Positions 45,618-54,079 of a stretch of 64,000 nt of DNA are shown here, piece by piece (positions within the stretch are counted from its first letter, which is position 1; every line of letters starts with the position of its first letter). Source of the stretch: Pseudonocardia cypriaca. GTDB lineage: Bacteria > Actinomycetota > Actinomycetes > Mycobacteriales > Pseudonocardiaceae. The translations under genes were made by a program, and so were the position numbers. The notes beneath the pieces are model-generated. The model was not told where the DNA came from. It did no database searches and worked only from the letters and a program-made list of their open reading frames with translations. The DNA lies in assembly GCF_006717045.1 (NCBI RefSeq), contig NZ_VFPH01000003.1, positions 620,001-684,000 of the forward strand, read 5' to 3'.

Positions 45618-46562
45618 ATGCTGGTCGGTGCGCACGAGGTCGAGGTGTTCGAAGGGGCCAGGCCGCGGTTGGAGGCGATCGCGTACCGCCTGCTGGGGTC
45701 GGCGAACGATGCCGAGGACGCGGTGCAGGACACGTTCCTGCGCTGGCAGTCCGCCGACCGGGAGCTCATCGAGACGCCAGAGGCGTGGCTGACGAAGGTG
45801 CTCACCAACATCTGCCTCAACCAGCTCACTTCGGCGCGAGCCAGGCGAGAGACCTATGTGGGCCAGTGGCTCCCCGAGCCGGTCTTCACCGGGGACCGGA
45901 TGCTCGGTCCGTCCGACACCGTCGAGCAGCGGGAGTCGGTCTCGATCGCGATGCTCACGCTGATGGAGCGGCTCCCGGCCAAGGAACGCGTCGTGTACGT
46001 ACTGCGCGAAGCGTTCGGACACTCACACGGCGAGATCGCCGAGGTGCTCGACCTCACCGAGTCGAACTGCCAGCAGATCTACCGGCGTGCCAAGCAGCAC
46101 CTGGCCGCCGACCGGCGCCGGGTGACGGTCGACGCGACCGCGGCCCGCAAGATCGTCGAGGAGTTCCTCGCCGCGGCACTCAGCGGCAGGACCGACTCGC
46201 TGGTGAAGATGCTGACCGACGACGCGATCAGCGTCGGCGACGGTGGCGGCGTGCTCTTCTCGTTGCCGCGGCCGGTCACCGGTGCGCTGCGGGTGGCGAG
46301 GTTCCTGCGCGGGCTGTTCGAACCCAGCCCGGCCAAGTGGGACATGATCGGCGGTCGACCCGTCCTGTTCGCCGCGGTTGCCAACGGCGTGCCCGCGCTG
46401 GTGCTGGTGGTCGGAGACCGGGTGGCCGGCGTCGTCTCGCTGGACGTGACCGTCGACGGCATCGCAGCCGTCCACGCCCAGGTGAACCCCGGCAAGCTCG
46501 ACCGCGCGGCGCGCCAGTGGCCCACATCCGAACACGGGGAACCGCTCGTCGACACCTGGTGA
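45618..46562 (+). CDS. ECF41-type sigma factor with SnoaL-like domain
   Basis: A 314-residue ECF sigma factor. Sigma-2 (LEAIAYRLLGSANDAEDAVQDTFLRW), sigma-4 (MERLPAKERVVYVLREAFGHSHGEIAEVLDLTESNCQQIYRRAKQHL) and a C-terminal SnoaL-like domain (about 190-300). The linker motif reads GDGGGV, again without the Lys typical of ECF41, and NPGKL stands for the NPDKL motif. ATG follows TAACTT by 6 bases. The flavoprotein 82 bases downstream is a likely target, since ECF41 genes usually neighbour an oxidoreductase. Confidence 0.9.
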   Translation: MLVGAHEVEVFEGARPRLEAIAYRLLGSANDAEDAVQDTFLRWQSADRELIETPEAWLTKVLTNICLNQLTSARARRETYVGQWLPEPVFTGDRMLGPSDTVEQRESVSIAMLTLMERLPAKERVVYVLREAFGHSHGEIAEVLDLTESNCQQIYRRAKQHLAADRRRVTVDATAARKIVEEFLAAALSGRTDSLVKMLTDDAISVGDGGGVLFSLPRPVTGALRVARFLRGLFEPSPAKWDMIGGRPVLFAAVANGVPALVLVVGDRVAGVVSLDVTVDGIAAVHAQVNPGKLDRAARQWPTSEHGEPLVDTW

Positions 46563-46644
46563 CCCAGGCCACAACCCACTGCTGTCAGGTTTCGCGCCGC
46601 TGTCCGGTTCAGGGAGCACACACCGACCGGACAGGAGCGAGACC

Positions 46645-47829
46645 ATGAAGCACCGCATCGTCGTCCTCGGGGCCGGGTACGCCGGAGCCAACGCCGCCGC
46701 GCGGCTGGCCAGGCGCCTGCACCCCGCCGACACCGAGATCACCCTCGTCAACGCCGATCCCGAGTTCGTCGAGCGCGTCCGGATGCACCAGCTCGCGACC
46801 GGCCAGGACCTGAAGCGGCGCGCACTGACCGACGTCTTCGCGGGTACGGCCGTGCAGATGCGGCTCGCGCGGGTCACGGCCGTTGACGCCGAGCGCAAGA
46901 CCGTCGACGTCGTCGACGCCGACGGCCCCGGCGAGATGGCCTACGACACGCTCGTCTACGCCCTCGGCAGCGCGGCCGCCGACTGCGGCGTTCCCGGCGT
47001 CGCCGAGCACGCCCACGACGTCGCCGGCAAGCAGTCCGCGCTGCGGCTGCGTGAGCGTCTGGCCGGCCTCGCCGCGGGCGAGGCCGTGCTCGTCGTCGGT
47101 GGTGGCCTGACCGGCATCGAAGCGGTCACCGAGATCGCCGAAGCCCGACCGGACCTCGAGGTCTCACTCGCCGCCCGCGGCGGCCTCGGCGACTGGCTGA
47201 GCAAGAAGGCCCAGAGCCACCTGAGCAAGGCCTTCGACCGGCTCGGCATAACCGTGCACGAGCACACGGAAGTCGCGGGCGTCGAGCCGACCGGCGCGGT
47301 CACCGCCGACGGCCGCGCGATCCCGGCCCAGGTGACCGTCTGGACGGCCGGCTTCGCCGCCCATCCCATCGCCGGGGCCACGAGCCTGCGGGTTTCCGCG
47401 ACGGGGCAGATCGTCGTCGACGACACCATGCGGTCGGTCTCGCACCCCGACGTCTACGCCGTCGGTGATGCCGCGCTCGCACCGGGCGCGAACGGCACAC
47501 CACTGCGGATGTCCTGCGCCTCTGGAGTCCCCGCGGCCTACCACGCGGCCGACGCCATCGCCGCCCGCCTGACCGGACGGCAGATCCCCCAGAACAAGAT
47601 CGGCTACACCGCCCAGTGCATCAGCCTCGGCCGCCGCGACGCTGTCGTGCAGTGGGTGACCCCGGACGACCAGCCCAAACCGTCCGCGGTCACCGGCAAG
47701 ACGGCCGCACGCCTCAAGGAGATGATCTGCAAGGCCGCGGCCTGGAGCATCTCCCACCCGACATCGATGCTCCCGACCCGTCGCCGCCACACCGTCCCCG
47801 CCGAGGAACCGCTCGCGACCACGGTCTGA
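46645..47829 (+). CDS. FAD-dependent pyridine nucleotide-disulfide-type oxidoreductase (NDH-2-like)
   Basis: A 394-residue flavoprotein. FAD motif VVLGAGYAGANAAARLARRL (about 5-24), NAD(P) motif VLVVGGGLTGIEAVTEIAEARPD near 150 and FAD-site VYAVGDAALAP near 273. No redox-active CxxC is seen, which fits type II NADH dehydrogenase-like enzymes rather than disulfide reductases. ACAGGAG lies 7 bases before the ATG. Probable target of the ECF41 sigma factor just upstream. Confidence 0.88.
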   Translation: MKHRIVVLGAGYAGANAAARLARRLHPADTEITLVNADPEFVERVRMHQLATGQDLKRRALTDVFAGTAVQMRLARVTAVDAERKTVDVVDADGPGEMAYDTLVYALGSAAADCGVPGVAEHAHDVAGKQSALRLRERLAGLAAGEAVLVVGGGLTGIEAVTEIAEARPDLEVSLAARGGLGDWLSKKAQSHLSKAFDRLGITVHEHTEVAGVEPTGAVTADGRAIPAQVTVWTAGFAAHPIAGATSLRVSATGQIVVDDTMRSVSHPDVYAVGDAALAPGANGTPLRMSCASGVPAAYHAADAIAARLTGRQIPQNKIGYTAQCISLGRRDAVVQWVTPDDQPKPSAVTGKTAARLKEMICKAAAWSISHPTSMLPTRRRHTVPAEEPLATTV

Positions 47830-47884
47830 CACCCCCGCCACCGCACGAGGAGGAGGAGCGCGCCGCTCGTCGGACGGAACTGGT

Positions 47885-49309
47885 TCAACCGATCGACTGC
47901 GCGAAGCGGAAGAACCCGTGCGGGTCGTAGGTCCGCTTCACCTCGGCCAGCCGGGAGTAGTTCTCCCCGTAGTAGGCCTCTCGCCAGCCGCCGAGCGCGG
48001 GGTCGATGAAGTTCTGGTAGGCCTCGCCGCCGGAGTACCGGTCGATCACCGCGAACCCGTCGTCCGCCCACGTCTGCGCCGCGTGGCGGTCGCCCTCGTC
48101 GGGCAGGTCCCGGTCGAGGCCGACCCAGAACGCCAGGTAGAACTGCGCGTCCCGGTGCACGTAGGCGGACGCGGTGCGCGGGACGCGGTTCACCTGACCG
48201 CCGAGGGCGAAGAAGCTCAACAGGCGGACCTGGCCGGGCCGCGGTTCGCGCTCGAACGCGGCGAGCACCTCGCCGATCCCCGTGAGCGGGATCGGCCGGT
48301 CCACGAGGACGCTGCGGTCGACCGCGAAATGCTGGCGCGGGATCACCGCGTCCGGGTTCTGGCCCGTCCACTGCCGCTGGCCGGCCGTCGTGTCGGTGAG
48401 GCCGAATGCCGCCATCATCGTGTCGAGGTACGAGTCCTCCTGCACCGTCCGGATCTCGGGCCGGCGACCGGCGTCCCCCACCAGCTCGTCGAGGTGCCGT
48501 TCGAGCGCCGCCGGGTCGCCGAGCCACCCGCCCGCGACGTCGACGGTGGCCGGGTCGCCGCCGACCGCCGTGACGCTCATGGCCGACCCGAGGTCGTCCG
48601 GGCCGTCGATGATCCACCGCTGCCAGGCGGCGATCACGGCCTGCGCGGCGTCCCACGGCCAGCGGAGGTGGAAGCTGACGATGGTGGGAACACGGCGGGG
48701 GCGCATCTCGTACTCGGTGATCACCCCGAAGTTCCCGCCACCGGCGCCGCGCAGGGCCCAGAACAGGTCCGGTTCGACCGACTCCGAGCACCGCACCACC
48801 CGCCCGTCGGCCAGCACGACCTGCGCTGCGAGCACGTGGTCGGAGGCCATGCCGTAGCGGCGGGTGAGCCATCCGAACCCGCCACCGCTCACGAAGCCGC
48901 CCGCCGACACAGTCGGGCACATCCCGCCGGGCACGACGACGCCCTCCTTCCACAACGCCGCCAGGCTGTCGACCTGCCGCGCGCCCGCCCCGACGACCGC
49001 CGTGATCCCGTCACCCGCACGGCGCACCCCGACCCGGGACATGCGCGAGACGTCGACGACGAGCCCGTCGGTGGTCGAGTACCCGCCGAGGCTGTGCCCG
49101 CCGCTGCGCGGCACGGCCGGGATGCCGGCGTCCTGGCAGAACGCCAGGCAGGCGGCGACGTCCGCAGGCGTCTCGCAGTACGCGACCGCGCTCGGCCGCA
49201 CCTCGTCGAACTGCGCCCAGTAGGCCACCCTGGCCCGCTCGTACCGGGCGTCGGACGGCGTCACGAGGTCCCCGCGCAGGGCGGGCCCCTTCATCGCTTC
49301 GACACTCAT
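47885..49309 (-). CDS. Berberine-bridge-type FAD-linked oxidase (likely bicovalent flavin)
   Basis: A 474-residue PCMH-type FAD oxidase with a BBE C-terminus (GEAYQNFIDPALGGWREAYYGENYSRLAEVKRTYDP). The FAD-linking His is in SGGHSLGG (about 71) and a Cys in GGMCPTVSAGGFVSGGGFG is placed as in enzymes that bind FAD twice, through His and Cys. No signal peptide. Such enzymes oxidise sugars or secondary metabolites; substrate unknown. Divergent from the methyltransferase gene. Confidence 0.9.
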   Translation of the reverse strand: MSVEAMKGPALRGDLVTPSDARYERARVAYWAQFDEVRPSAVAYCETPADVAACLAFCQDAGIPAVPRSGGHSLGGYSTTDGLVVDVSRMSRVGVRRAGDGITAVVGAGARQVDSLAALWKEGVVVPGGMCPTVSAGGFVSGGGFGWLTRRYGMASDHVLAAQVVLADGRVVRCSESVEPDLFWALRGAGGGNFGVITEYEMRPRRVPTIVSFHLRWPWDAAQAVIAAWQRWIIDGPDDLGSAMSVTAVGGDPATVDVAGGWLGDPAALERHLDELVGDAGRRPEIRTVQEDSYLDTMMAAFGLTDTTAGQRQWTGQNPDAVIPRQHFAVDRSVLVDRPIPLTGIGEVLAAFEREPRPGQVRLLSFFALGGQVNRVPRTASAYVHRDAQFYLAFWVGLDRDLPDEGDRHAAQTWADDGFAVIDRYSGGEAYQNFIDPALGGWREAYYGENYSRLAEVKRTYDPHGFFRFAQSIG

Positions 49310-49374
49310 GCGGCCATGTCAGCACCGGTCCCGGCGACCTGTCGTGAACGGATCGGTCAGGGGACCCTGATCCC

Positions 49375-50181
49375 ATGACCCTCGCGTCCGAACGCTTCCC
49401 CCGCAGCTCCCGGTACGACCCGGACTGGATCGTCGCCGGCGCCTCCGGCGGAGCCAACCCGCTGTGGCTCACCGAGTGGCTCACCGAGGCGATGGCGCTC
49501 CGCGCGGGCATGCGGGTCCTGGACCTGGGCTGCGGGCGCGGCCTCTCGTCGATCTTCCTGCACGAGGAGTTCGGCGTGCAGGTGTGGTCGACGGACCTGT
49601 GGTTCAGCGTCGACGAACGCGCGCGGCGCATCCACGACGCAGGCTTGGACGACGCCGTCTTCCCCATCCACGCCGACGCCCGCGCGCTCCCGTTCGCGGC
49701 GGGCTTCTTCGATGCGATCGTCAGCATCGACTCGTTCGTCTACTACGGCACCGACGACCTCTACCTCGGCTACCTCGCCCGCTTCCTCCGCCCGGGAGGA
49801 CAGCTCGGGATCGCGGGCGCGGGCCTCGTCCGGGAGATCGACGGCCCGGTTCCCGATCACCTTGCGGCGTGGTGGGAACCCAGCATGAGCTGCCTGCACT
49901 CCGCCGCGTGGTGGCGGCGGCACTGGGAGCGCAGCGGCGCCGTCGAGGTCGAGTCCGCCGACACGATGACCGACGGCTGGCGGCGCTGGCTCGACTGGCA
50001 GCACGCCGCGTCACCCGACAACGGCGTGGAGATCGAGGCGCTGACCGCTGACCAGGGCCGCTACCTCGGCTACGTCCGCGCGGTGGCGCGGCGCGACGAC
50101 CGAGCCCTCGACGAACCCATCGTGTCCGTCCCCGTCTCGTACGCCGAGCGACCCGTCTTCCGGGATCAACCCCCTTCGTGA
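49375..50181 (+). CDS. SAM-dependent methyltransferase
   Basis: A 268-residue class I methyltransferase. Motif I VLDLGCGRGLSS (about 48-59), STDLWFSVDE for the SAM ribose acid, ADARALPFAAGFFDAIVSIDSFVYYG motif II-III and LRPGGQLGIAG. The C-terminal half is Trp-rich (DHLAAWWEPSMSCLHSAAWWRRHWE), seen in small-molecule methyltransferases. Divergent from the FAD oxidase 65 bases away, so the two may act on one compound. Confidence 0.87.
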   Translation: MTLASERFPRSSRYDPDWIVAGASGGANPLWLTEWLTEAMALRAGMRVLDLGCGRGLSSIFLHEEFGVQVWSTDLWFSVDERARRIHDAGLDDAVFPIHADARALPFAAGFFDAIVSIDSFVYYGTDDLYLGYLARFLRPGGQLGIAGAGLVREIDGPVPDHLAAWWEPSMSCLHSAAWWRRHWERSGAVEVESADTMTDGWRRWLDWQHAASPDNGVEIEALTADQGRYLGYVRAVARRDDRALDEPIVSVPVSYAERPVFRDQPPS

Positions 50182-50327
50182 CCGGTGCTGCCGGGTGCCG
50201 CCTCCTCCTGGGGAGCATTGCGCCCGAGCTTGCGGTTCAGCGCGTCGGCGGCGCGAACGCCGAGCAGACAACCCCCGGTTCCGGCCATTGCCGCTGCCAC
50301 GAGCCCCGCGATCTCCAGCAGGGTCAC
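50166..50327 (-). CDS. Small hypothetical single-helix membrane protein
   Basis: A 53-residue frame from GTG 50327 with one helix (EIAGLVAAAMAGTGGCLLGVRAADAL) and a charged tail. It overlaps the end of the methyltransferase gene by 16 bases. No family recognised. It could be chance, but the hydrophobic-then-polar layout and absence of shadow-type Arg/Pro bias favour a gene. Confidence 0.4.
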   Translation of the reverse strand: MTLLEIAGLVAAAMAGTGGCLLGVRAADALNRKLGRNAPQEEAAPGSTGHEGG

Positions 50328-50403
50328 GCGACGTGCTCTTCGTACTCGTACAACCCCGAACCCCCTCCTCACCCGAAGGAGTGATCGAAGCACGCGCTCC
50401 CGG

Positions 50404-50697
50404 TCAGGAAGGCGGCAGGCTCCAGAGGCCGCGGGGCTTGCGGTGGTGCGTTCCGCGGAACGGCCGGTTGACCGCCTCCTTGACGAACCACCACCCCTCG
50501 GCCTCGGTCTCCGCCCAGCCGTGCGACGTCTTGCCCTCGTCCAGCACGACGGTCCAGCGGTACCGGCCGGAGCGTTCGCTGAACGTCACCGACGCCCGGC
50601 CCTGTTCGCGGGCGATCATCAGCCGCGCCTCGGCCTCGTCCGGTGCCTCACCCATCGCGAACCCACCCCCGGGGATCTTCGTCATCCAGAACGCCAT
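50404..50697 (-). CDS. Hypothetical protein
   Basis: A 97-residue protein (MAFWMTKIPGGGFAMGEAPDEAEARLMIAREQGRASVTFSERSGRYRWTVVLDEGKTSHGWAETEAEGWWFVKEAVNRP). Even composition and regular strand pattern argue for a real gene. TACAGT ends 7 bases before this ATG, matching the leaderless arrangement seen elsewhere here, so the longer upstream start was rejected. No family recognised. Confidence 0.55.
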   Translation of the reverse strand: MAFWMTKIPGGGFAMGEAPDEAEARLMIAREQGRASVTFSERSGRYRWTVVLDEGKTSHGWAETEAEGWWFVKEAVNRPFRGTHHRKPRGLWSLPPS

Positions 50698-50808
50698 GTT
50701 CGCGACTGTATCGAACATTCGATGGTGAATCATGTCCTGGCTTGATGTCTCTTGGTAGGTGATGAGGACTAACTACCACTGACGAGAAGCTCTACTTACC
50801 GTCGAACT

Positions 50809-51003
50809 GTGGCCCGCCGTCCCCTTATCACCACTAGGGACCTCGCGCGCCATCTCCAGGTGCATCCGGACACCGTTCGCGAGTGGGTACGGAGAGGCCG
50901 CATCACCCCGACCGCCACCACTCCTGGCGGACAGTTCCGGTTCGACCTGGACGACGTCCTGCGCCAGCTCGGCCAGCCGAGGAAGCGGCCGGACCCCGAT
51001 TGA
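50809..51003 (+). CDS. MerR/excisionase-type HTH DNA-binding protein (BldC-like size)
   Basis: A 64-residue winged-HTH: LITTRDLARHLQVHPDTVREWVRRGRITPTATTPGGQFRFDLDDVLRQL. This is the helix-turn-helix_17 layout shared by BldC and phage excisionases, with the wing GGQFRF. Beginning at GTG 50809 it has no other domain. It precedes the degenerate hydrolase by 42 bases. It could be a chromosomal regulator or an excisionase relic; no integrase is nearby. Confidence 0.8.
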   Translation: MARRPLITTRDLARHLQVHPDTVREWVRRGRITPTATTPGGQFRFDLDDVLRQLGQPRKRPDPD

Positions 51004-51045
51004 CCGGCAGCGGTGAGTTCCGGACATCTGCGCGGTCATACCGTC

Positions 51046-51927
51046 ATGGAGAAGCTCATCGAGGTCAACGGGGCGGAGCTGTGCACCGAGACGTTCGGCG
51101 ATCCGGGTGACGCGCCGGTCCTGCTGATCGGCAACACGATGCTCACGTGGCCGGACGAGCTCTGCGGACGCATCGGGGCCGGGGGAAGGTTCGTTGTCCG
51201 CTACGACCTGCGCGGCACGGGCCGCTCCACGCCGGCCGACCCCGAAGCCCCCGACTACACGCTGCGCGACCTGGTGGCGGACGCCGCCGGCGTCCTCGAC
51301 GCCTACGAGCTGCCGTCGGCGCACGTCGTCGGCTTCGGTACCGGCGGCTGGATCGCGCAGCTCCTCGCCCTGGACCACCCCGCCCGCGTCACCACGCTCA
51401 CGCTGATCGCCACGAGACCCACCGCGCCCGGCCGGAACGACGCCGACCTGCCGGAGCACGCACCCGAGCTGATGGCCCATTTCATGAACCGGCCCGAGGT
51501 GGACTGGACGGACCGCGCCTCGGTGGTGGCCTCCGTGCTCGCGAGCGCCCGTCACCTCTCCGGCCCGTACTTCGACGAGGCCGAGGCCCGTGCGAACATC
51601 GAACGGATCTACGACCGCACGCCCGCGAGCCCCGACCCGGGCAAGGCGCACCGCGCCAACCAGCAGGCGACGGCCTTCGCCGCCCTCGACAGCAAACCGC
51701 GATGGCGGAAGCGGCTGCGCGACATCACCGCGCCGACCCTCGTGATCCACGGCGAGAACGACCCGTTCTTCCCCCTCGGCAACGGCGAGGCCCTCGCCGC
51801 CGAGATCCCGGGCGCCGAGCTGCTCACACTCCCCGGCACGGGCAACGAGCTCCCGCGCCGCACCTGGGACACGGTCGTCCCCGCGCTCCTCCGCCACACG
51901 TCGATCAGCGCTGGGCCGTCGCGATGA
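51046..51927 (+). CDS. Alpha/beta hydrolase-fold protein lacking catalytic Ser and His
   Basis: A 293-residue protein of the RdmC/aclacinomycin-methylesterase-like group. The fold is clear (LLIGNTMLTWPDELCGRI, VVRYDLRGTGRST, LVIHGENDPFFP). The nucleophile elbow reads GFGTGG where relatives have G-x-S-x-G, and the final motif reads GTGNELPRRTW where relatives have GxGH. The acid Asp is kept. With two triad residues gone but the frame intact, it is probably a non-hydrolytic binder or has another chemistry. ATG 51046 chosen; 11 more codons upstream are possible. Confidence 0.85.
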   Translation: MEKLIEVNGAELCTETFGDPGDAPVLLIGNTMLTWPDELCGRIGAGGRFVVRYDLRGTGRSTPADPEAPDYTLRDLVADAAGVLDAYELPSAHVVGFGTGGWIAQLLALDHPARVTTLTLIATRPTAPGRNDADLPEHAPELMAHFMNRPEVDWTDRASVVASVLASARHLSGPYFDEAEARANIERIYDRTPASPDPGKAHRANQQATAFAALDSKPRWRKRLRDITAPTLVIHGENDPFFPLGNGEALAAEIPGAELLTLPGTGNELPRRTWDTVVPALLRHTSISAGPSR

Positions 51928-52080
51928 GGCGCCGCAGTGCGGCGTGGGCGGGTGGACCATGCTGGCCTGCGCAGCGATGAGTTCCTGGCCGCGCCCGAGT
52001 CTGCCTGCCTGGACGGGGGCGGACCGAGGACGGGACCGACTCCACTTCATCGACACGAATCGGACGAGCAAGGGGGCGCT

Positions 52081-53304
52081 GTGAGCGGTATCAGGGTGTT
52101 GGTGGCGGGGGCGAGCATCGCGGGGCCCGCGCTGGCCCACTGGCTGCGCCGGCGTGGAGCCGAGGTGACCGTGGTGGAGCGGGCGCCCGAGCTGCGTCCC
52201 GGTGGGCAGGCGGTGGACGCGCGCGGGGTGGCCAAGGAGGTCATCCGGCGCATGGGGCTGGACGCGGCGGTGCGCGCCGCCTGCACCGACACCGCCGGGG
52301 CGTACACGGTGGACGTGGACGGGAACGTCCTGGAGACCTACCGCGCGGACGACCACGGCGGCGACGGGTACATCGCGGAGATCGAGATCCTGCGTGGGGA
52401 CCTGTCGCGGGTGCTCTTCGACGACACCCGCGACGGTGTCGAGTACGTCTTCGGCGACCGCATCGCCGAGCTCACCCAGGACGCGGACGGGGTCGACGTG
52501 ACCTTCGCGGGCGGCGACCGGCGGCGCTTCGACCTGGTGATCGGCGCGGACGGGCTGCACTCTGCGCTGCGCGCGATGGTCTTCGGGTCGCGCGAGCAGT
52601 TCATCCGCCACCTCGGGCTCGTCCTGGCCTTCTATAGCGTGCCCAACGAGTTCGGGGTGGACCGCTGGCTGATCGACTACCAGGAGTCCGGGCGCTCCGC
52701 CGGCCTGCGGCCCCTCCCGGACACCACGCGGGCGATGGCCATGCTCTCGTACAGCGCCGCCGACTTCGACGTCGACCACAGCGACGTCGCGGCCCAGAAG
52801 CGCCTGCTGCGCGAGCGGATGGCCGGCTTCGGCTGGCTGACCCCGCGCATCCTCGAGCACCTGGACGACACCCCGGACTTCTACCTCGACCAGGTCGCCC
52901 AGGTCGTGATGGACCGCTGGTCGAGCGGACGGGTGGGGCTGCTCGGCGACGCAGCGTTCAGCTCGTCGCCGATGTCCGGGGGTGGCACCGGGCTGGCCCT
53001 GGTCGGTGCCTACCTACTGGCCGGAGAGCTTGCTGGCGCCGGGTGGGACCCGGAGGTCGGGTTCGCCGCGTACGAGGCGCGGATGCGCTCGTTCGTCGAG
53101 GCCAACCAGGAGATCGGCCGGATGCACGTACAGAGCCTCCAGGCCCCGGCGCCGGACGCGGAGCCGAGCCCGGAGACCGACATGGAGGCGCTCATGGAGC
53201 TGGTCGAGCGTGCGATCAACGGTGTCGAGCTGCCCGACTACGCCGGGGTGCCCGACTCCGGGGCCCCGGCCGGGTCGCGCATCACCTCGTCGGCCAAGCC
53301 GTAG
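52081..53304 (+). CDS. FAD-dependent aromatic-type monooxygenase
   Basis: A 407-residue class A flavin monooxygenase (PHBH fold). GxGxxG-type motif VLVAGASIAGPALAHWLRRRG (about 6-26), the DG motif FDLVIGADGLHSALR (about 150-164) and GRVGLLGDAAFSSSPMSGGGTGLAL (GD motif, about 285). GTG 52081 is preceded by AAGGGGG. Related to enzymes hydroxylating polyketides or tetracyclines. A TetR gene follows in the same direction. Confidence 0.9.
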   Translation: MSGIRVLVAGASIAGPALAHWLRRRGAEVTVVERAPELRPGGQAVDARGVAKEVIRRMGLDAAVRAACTDTAGAYTVDVDGNVLETYRADDHGGDGYIAEIEILRGDLSRVLFDDTRDGVEYVFGDRIAELTQDADGVDVTFAGGDRRRFDLVIGADGLHSALRAMVFGSREQFIRHLGLVLAFYSVPNEFGVDRWLIDYQESGRSAGLRPLPDTTRAMAMLSYSAADFDVDHSDVAAQKRLLRERMAGFGWLTPRILEHLDDTPDFYLDQVAQVVMDRWSSGRVGLLGDAAFSSSPMSGGGTGLALVGAYLLAGELAGAGWDPEVGFAAYEARMRSFVEANQEIGRMHVQSLQAPAPDAEPSPETDMEALMELVERAINGVELPDYAGVPDSGAPAGSRITSSAKP

Positions 53305-53373
53305 GCAACTCCTCGGGCGGAGCCGGAGGTGCTCACGCGCACTTCCCGATCCGCAACTCGAGGCCGACCAGCT

Positions 53374-53391
53374 CTTGACCTGCAGGTCAAG
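53374..53391. promoter_or_regulatory. TetR operator: perfect 18-bp palindrome
   Basis: CTTGACCTGCAGGTCAAG is perfectly symmetrical and lies 20-37 bases before the tetR start. A half-conserved copy (GCAGGTCAAG) recurs before the metallo-beta-lactamase-fold gene at 54038-54047, so the regulator probably controls itself and that gene. Confidence 0.7.
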
Positions 53392-53410
53392 AATGAGGCA
53401 CGCTCGTCCC

Positions 53411-53989
53411 ATGGGTCGCCCCAAGGAGTTCGACCCGGACCGCGCCGTCGCGGAGGCGATGGAGGTCTTCTGGGCACAGGGGTACGGCGCGACCTCGCCA
53501 CAGCAGTTGGCCGACCAGCTGCGCATCGGCAAGGGCAGTCTCTACAACGCCTTCGGGGGTAAGCGCCAACTGTTCGACCTCGCCCTGCGCCACTACCTCG
53601 ATCTTCGCGTCGAGGGCCTCAAGTACTGGCTGGACGGAACCGGGCCGGCCAAGGACCTGCTGCGCGAGGCCCTGCTGTTCTTCGTGAAGGGTGACCTCGA
53701 CAACCCCGATCGCCGCGGATGCCTGGCGACCAACAGCGCGGTCGAGTTCGGCCGCCTGGACGAGGCCGTGGCCACGCAGGTTCGCGGTTTGTTCGATCAA
53801 GCGGAGAGCGTCTTCGAAACCCTTGTCGCCCGAGGCCAGCGCGAGGGCGACATCCGCAGTGACGTCGACGCGAAGGCGCTGGCGAGCATGCTGCTCAACG
53901 CCACCACCGGACTCCACGTCCTGTCGCGCCTCGAGCCCGGACCCGACCGCCTGACCCGCGTCGTCGACGCGACGCTCGCACTGCTCTGA
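53411..53989 (+). CDS. TetR-family transcriptional regulator
   Basis: A 192-residue repressor. The HTH (PDRAVAEAMEVFWAQGYGATSPQQLADQLRIGKGSLYNAFGGKRQLF, about 10-55) and the effector domain with RGCLATNSAVEF, typical of TetR_C_16-like members, are present. The perfect palindrome upstream suggests self-repression. Probable targets are the adjacent metallo-beta-lactamase-fold protein and perhaps the upstream monooxygenase. Confidence 0.9.
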   Translation: MGRPKEFDPDRAVAEAMEVFWAQGYGATSPQQLADQLRIGKGSLYNAFGGKRQLFDLALRHYLDLRVEGLKYWLDGTGPAKDLLREALLFFVKGDLDNPDRRGCLATNSAVEFGRLDEAVATQVRGLFDQAESVFETLVARGQREGDIRSDVDAKALASMLLNATTGLHVLSRLEPGPDRLTRVVDATLALL

Positions 53990-54029
53990 GGCGGCAGCTC
54001 GCCCCTCGCTCTCTCCGCCTGTCCAGATT

Positions 54030-54056
54030 TTGTACCCGCAGGTCAAGAATTATTCT
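54030..54056 (+). promoter_or_regulatory. Promoter and TetR half-site before the MBL-fold gene
   Basis: TTGTAC (54030-54035), a 15-base spacer and TATTCT (54051-54056) form a candidate promoter. Inside it GCAGGTCAAG repeats one half of the palindrome found before tetR, while the other half is degenerate. Repression of this promoter by the TetR protein is inferred. Confidence 0.45.
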
Positions 54057-54079
54057 CGACCACCACGAGGAGAAACGCC

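Noticed and set aside
50447..50462. Near copy of the 4760 palindrome (GCGTTCCGCGGAACG)
   Set aside because: It lies inside a coding frame and GC-rich symmetrical words recur by chance at this composition; not treated as a second operator.
50809..51003. Small HTH gene as the excisionase of the island at 55 kb
   Set aside because: It lies 4 kb outside the att repeats and resembles BldC-type chromosomal regulators equally well.
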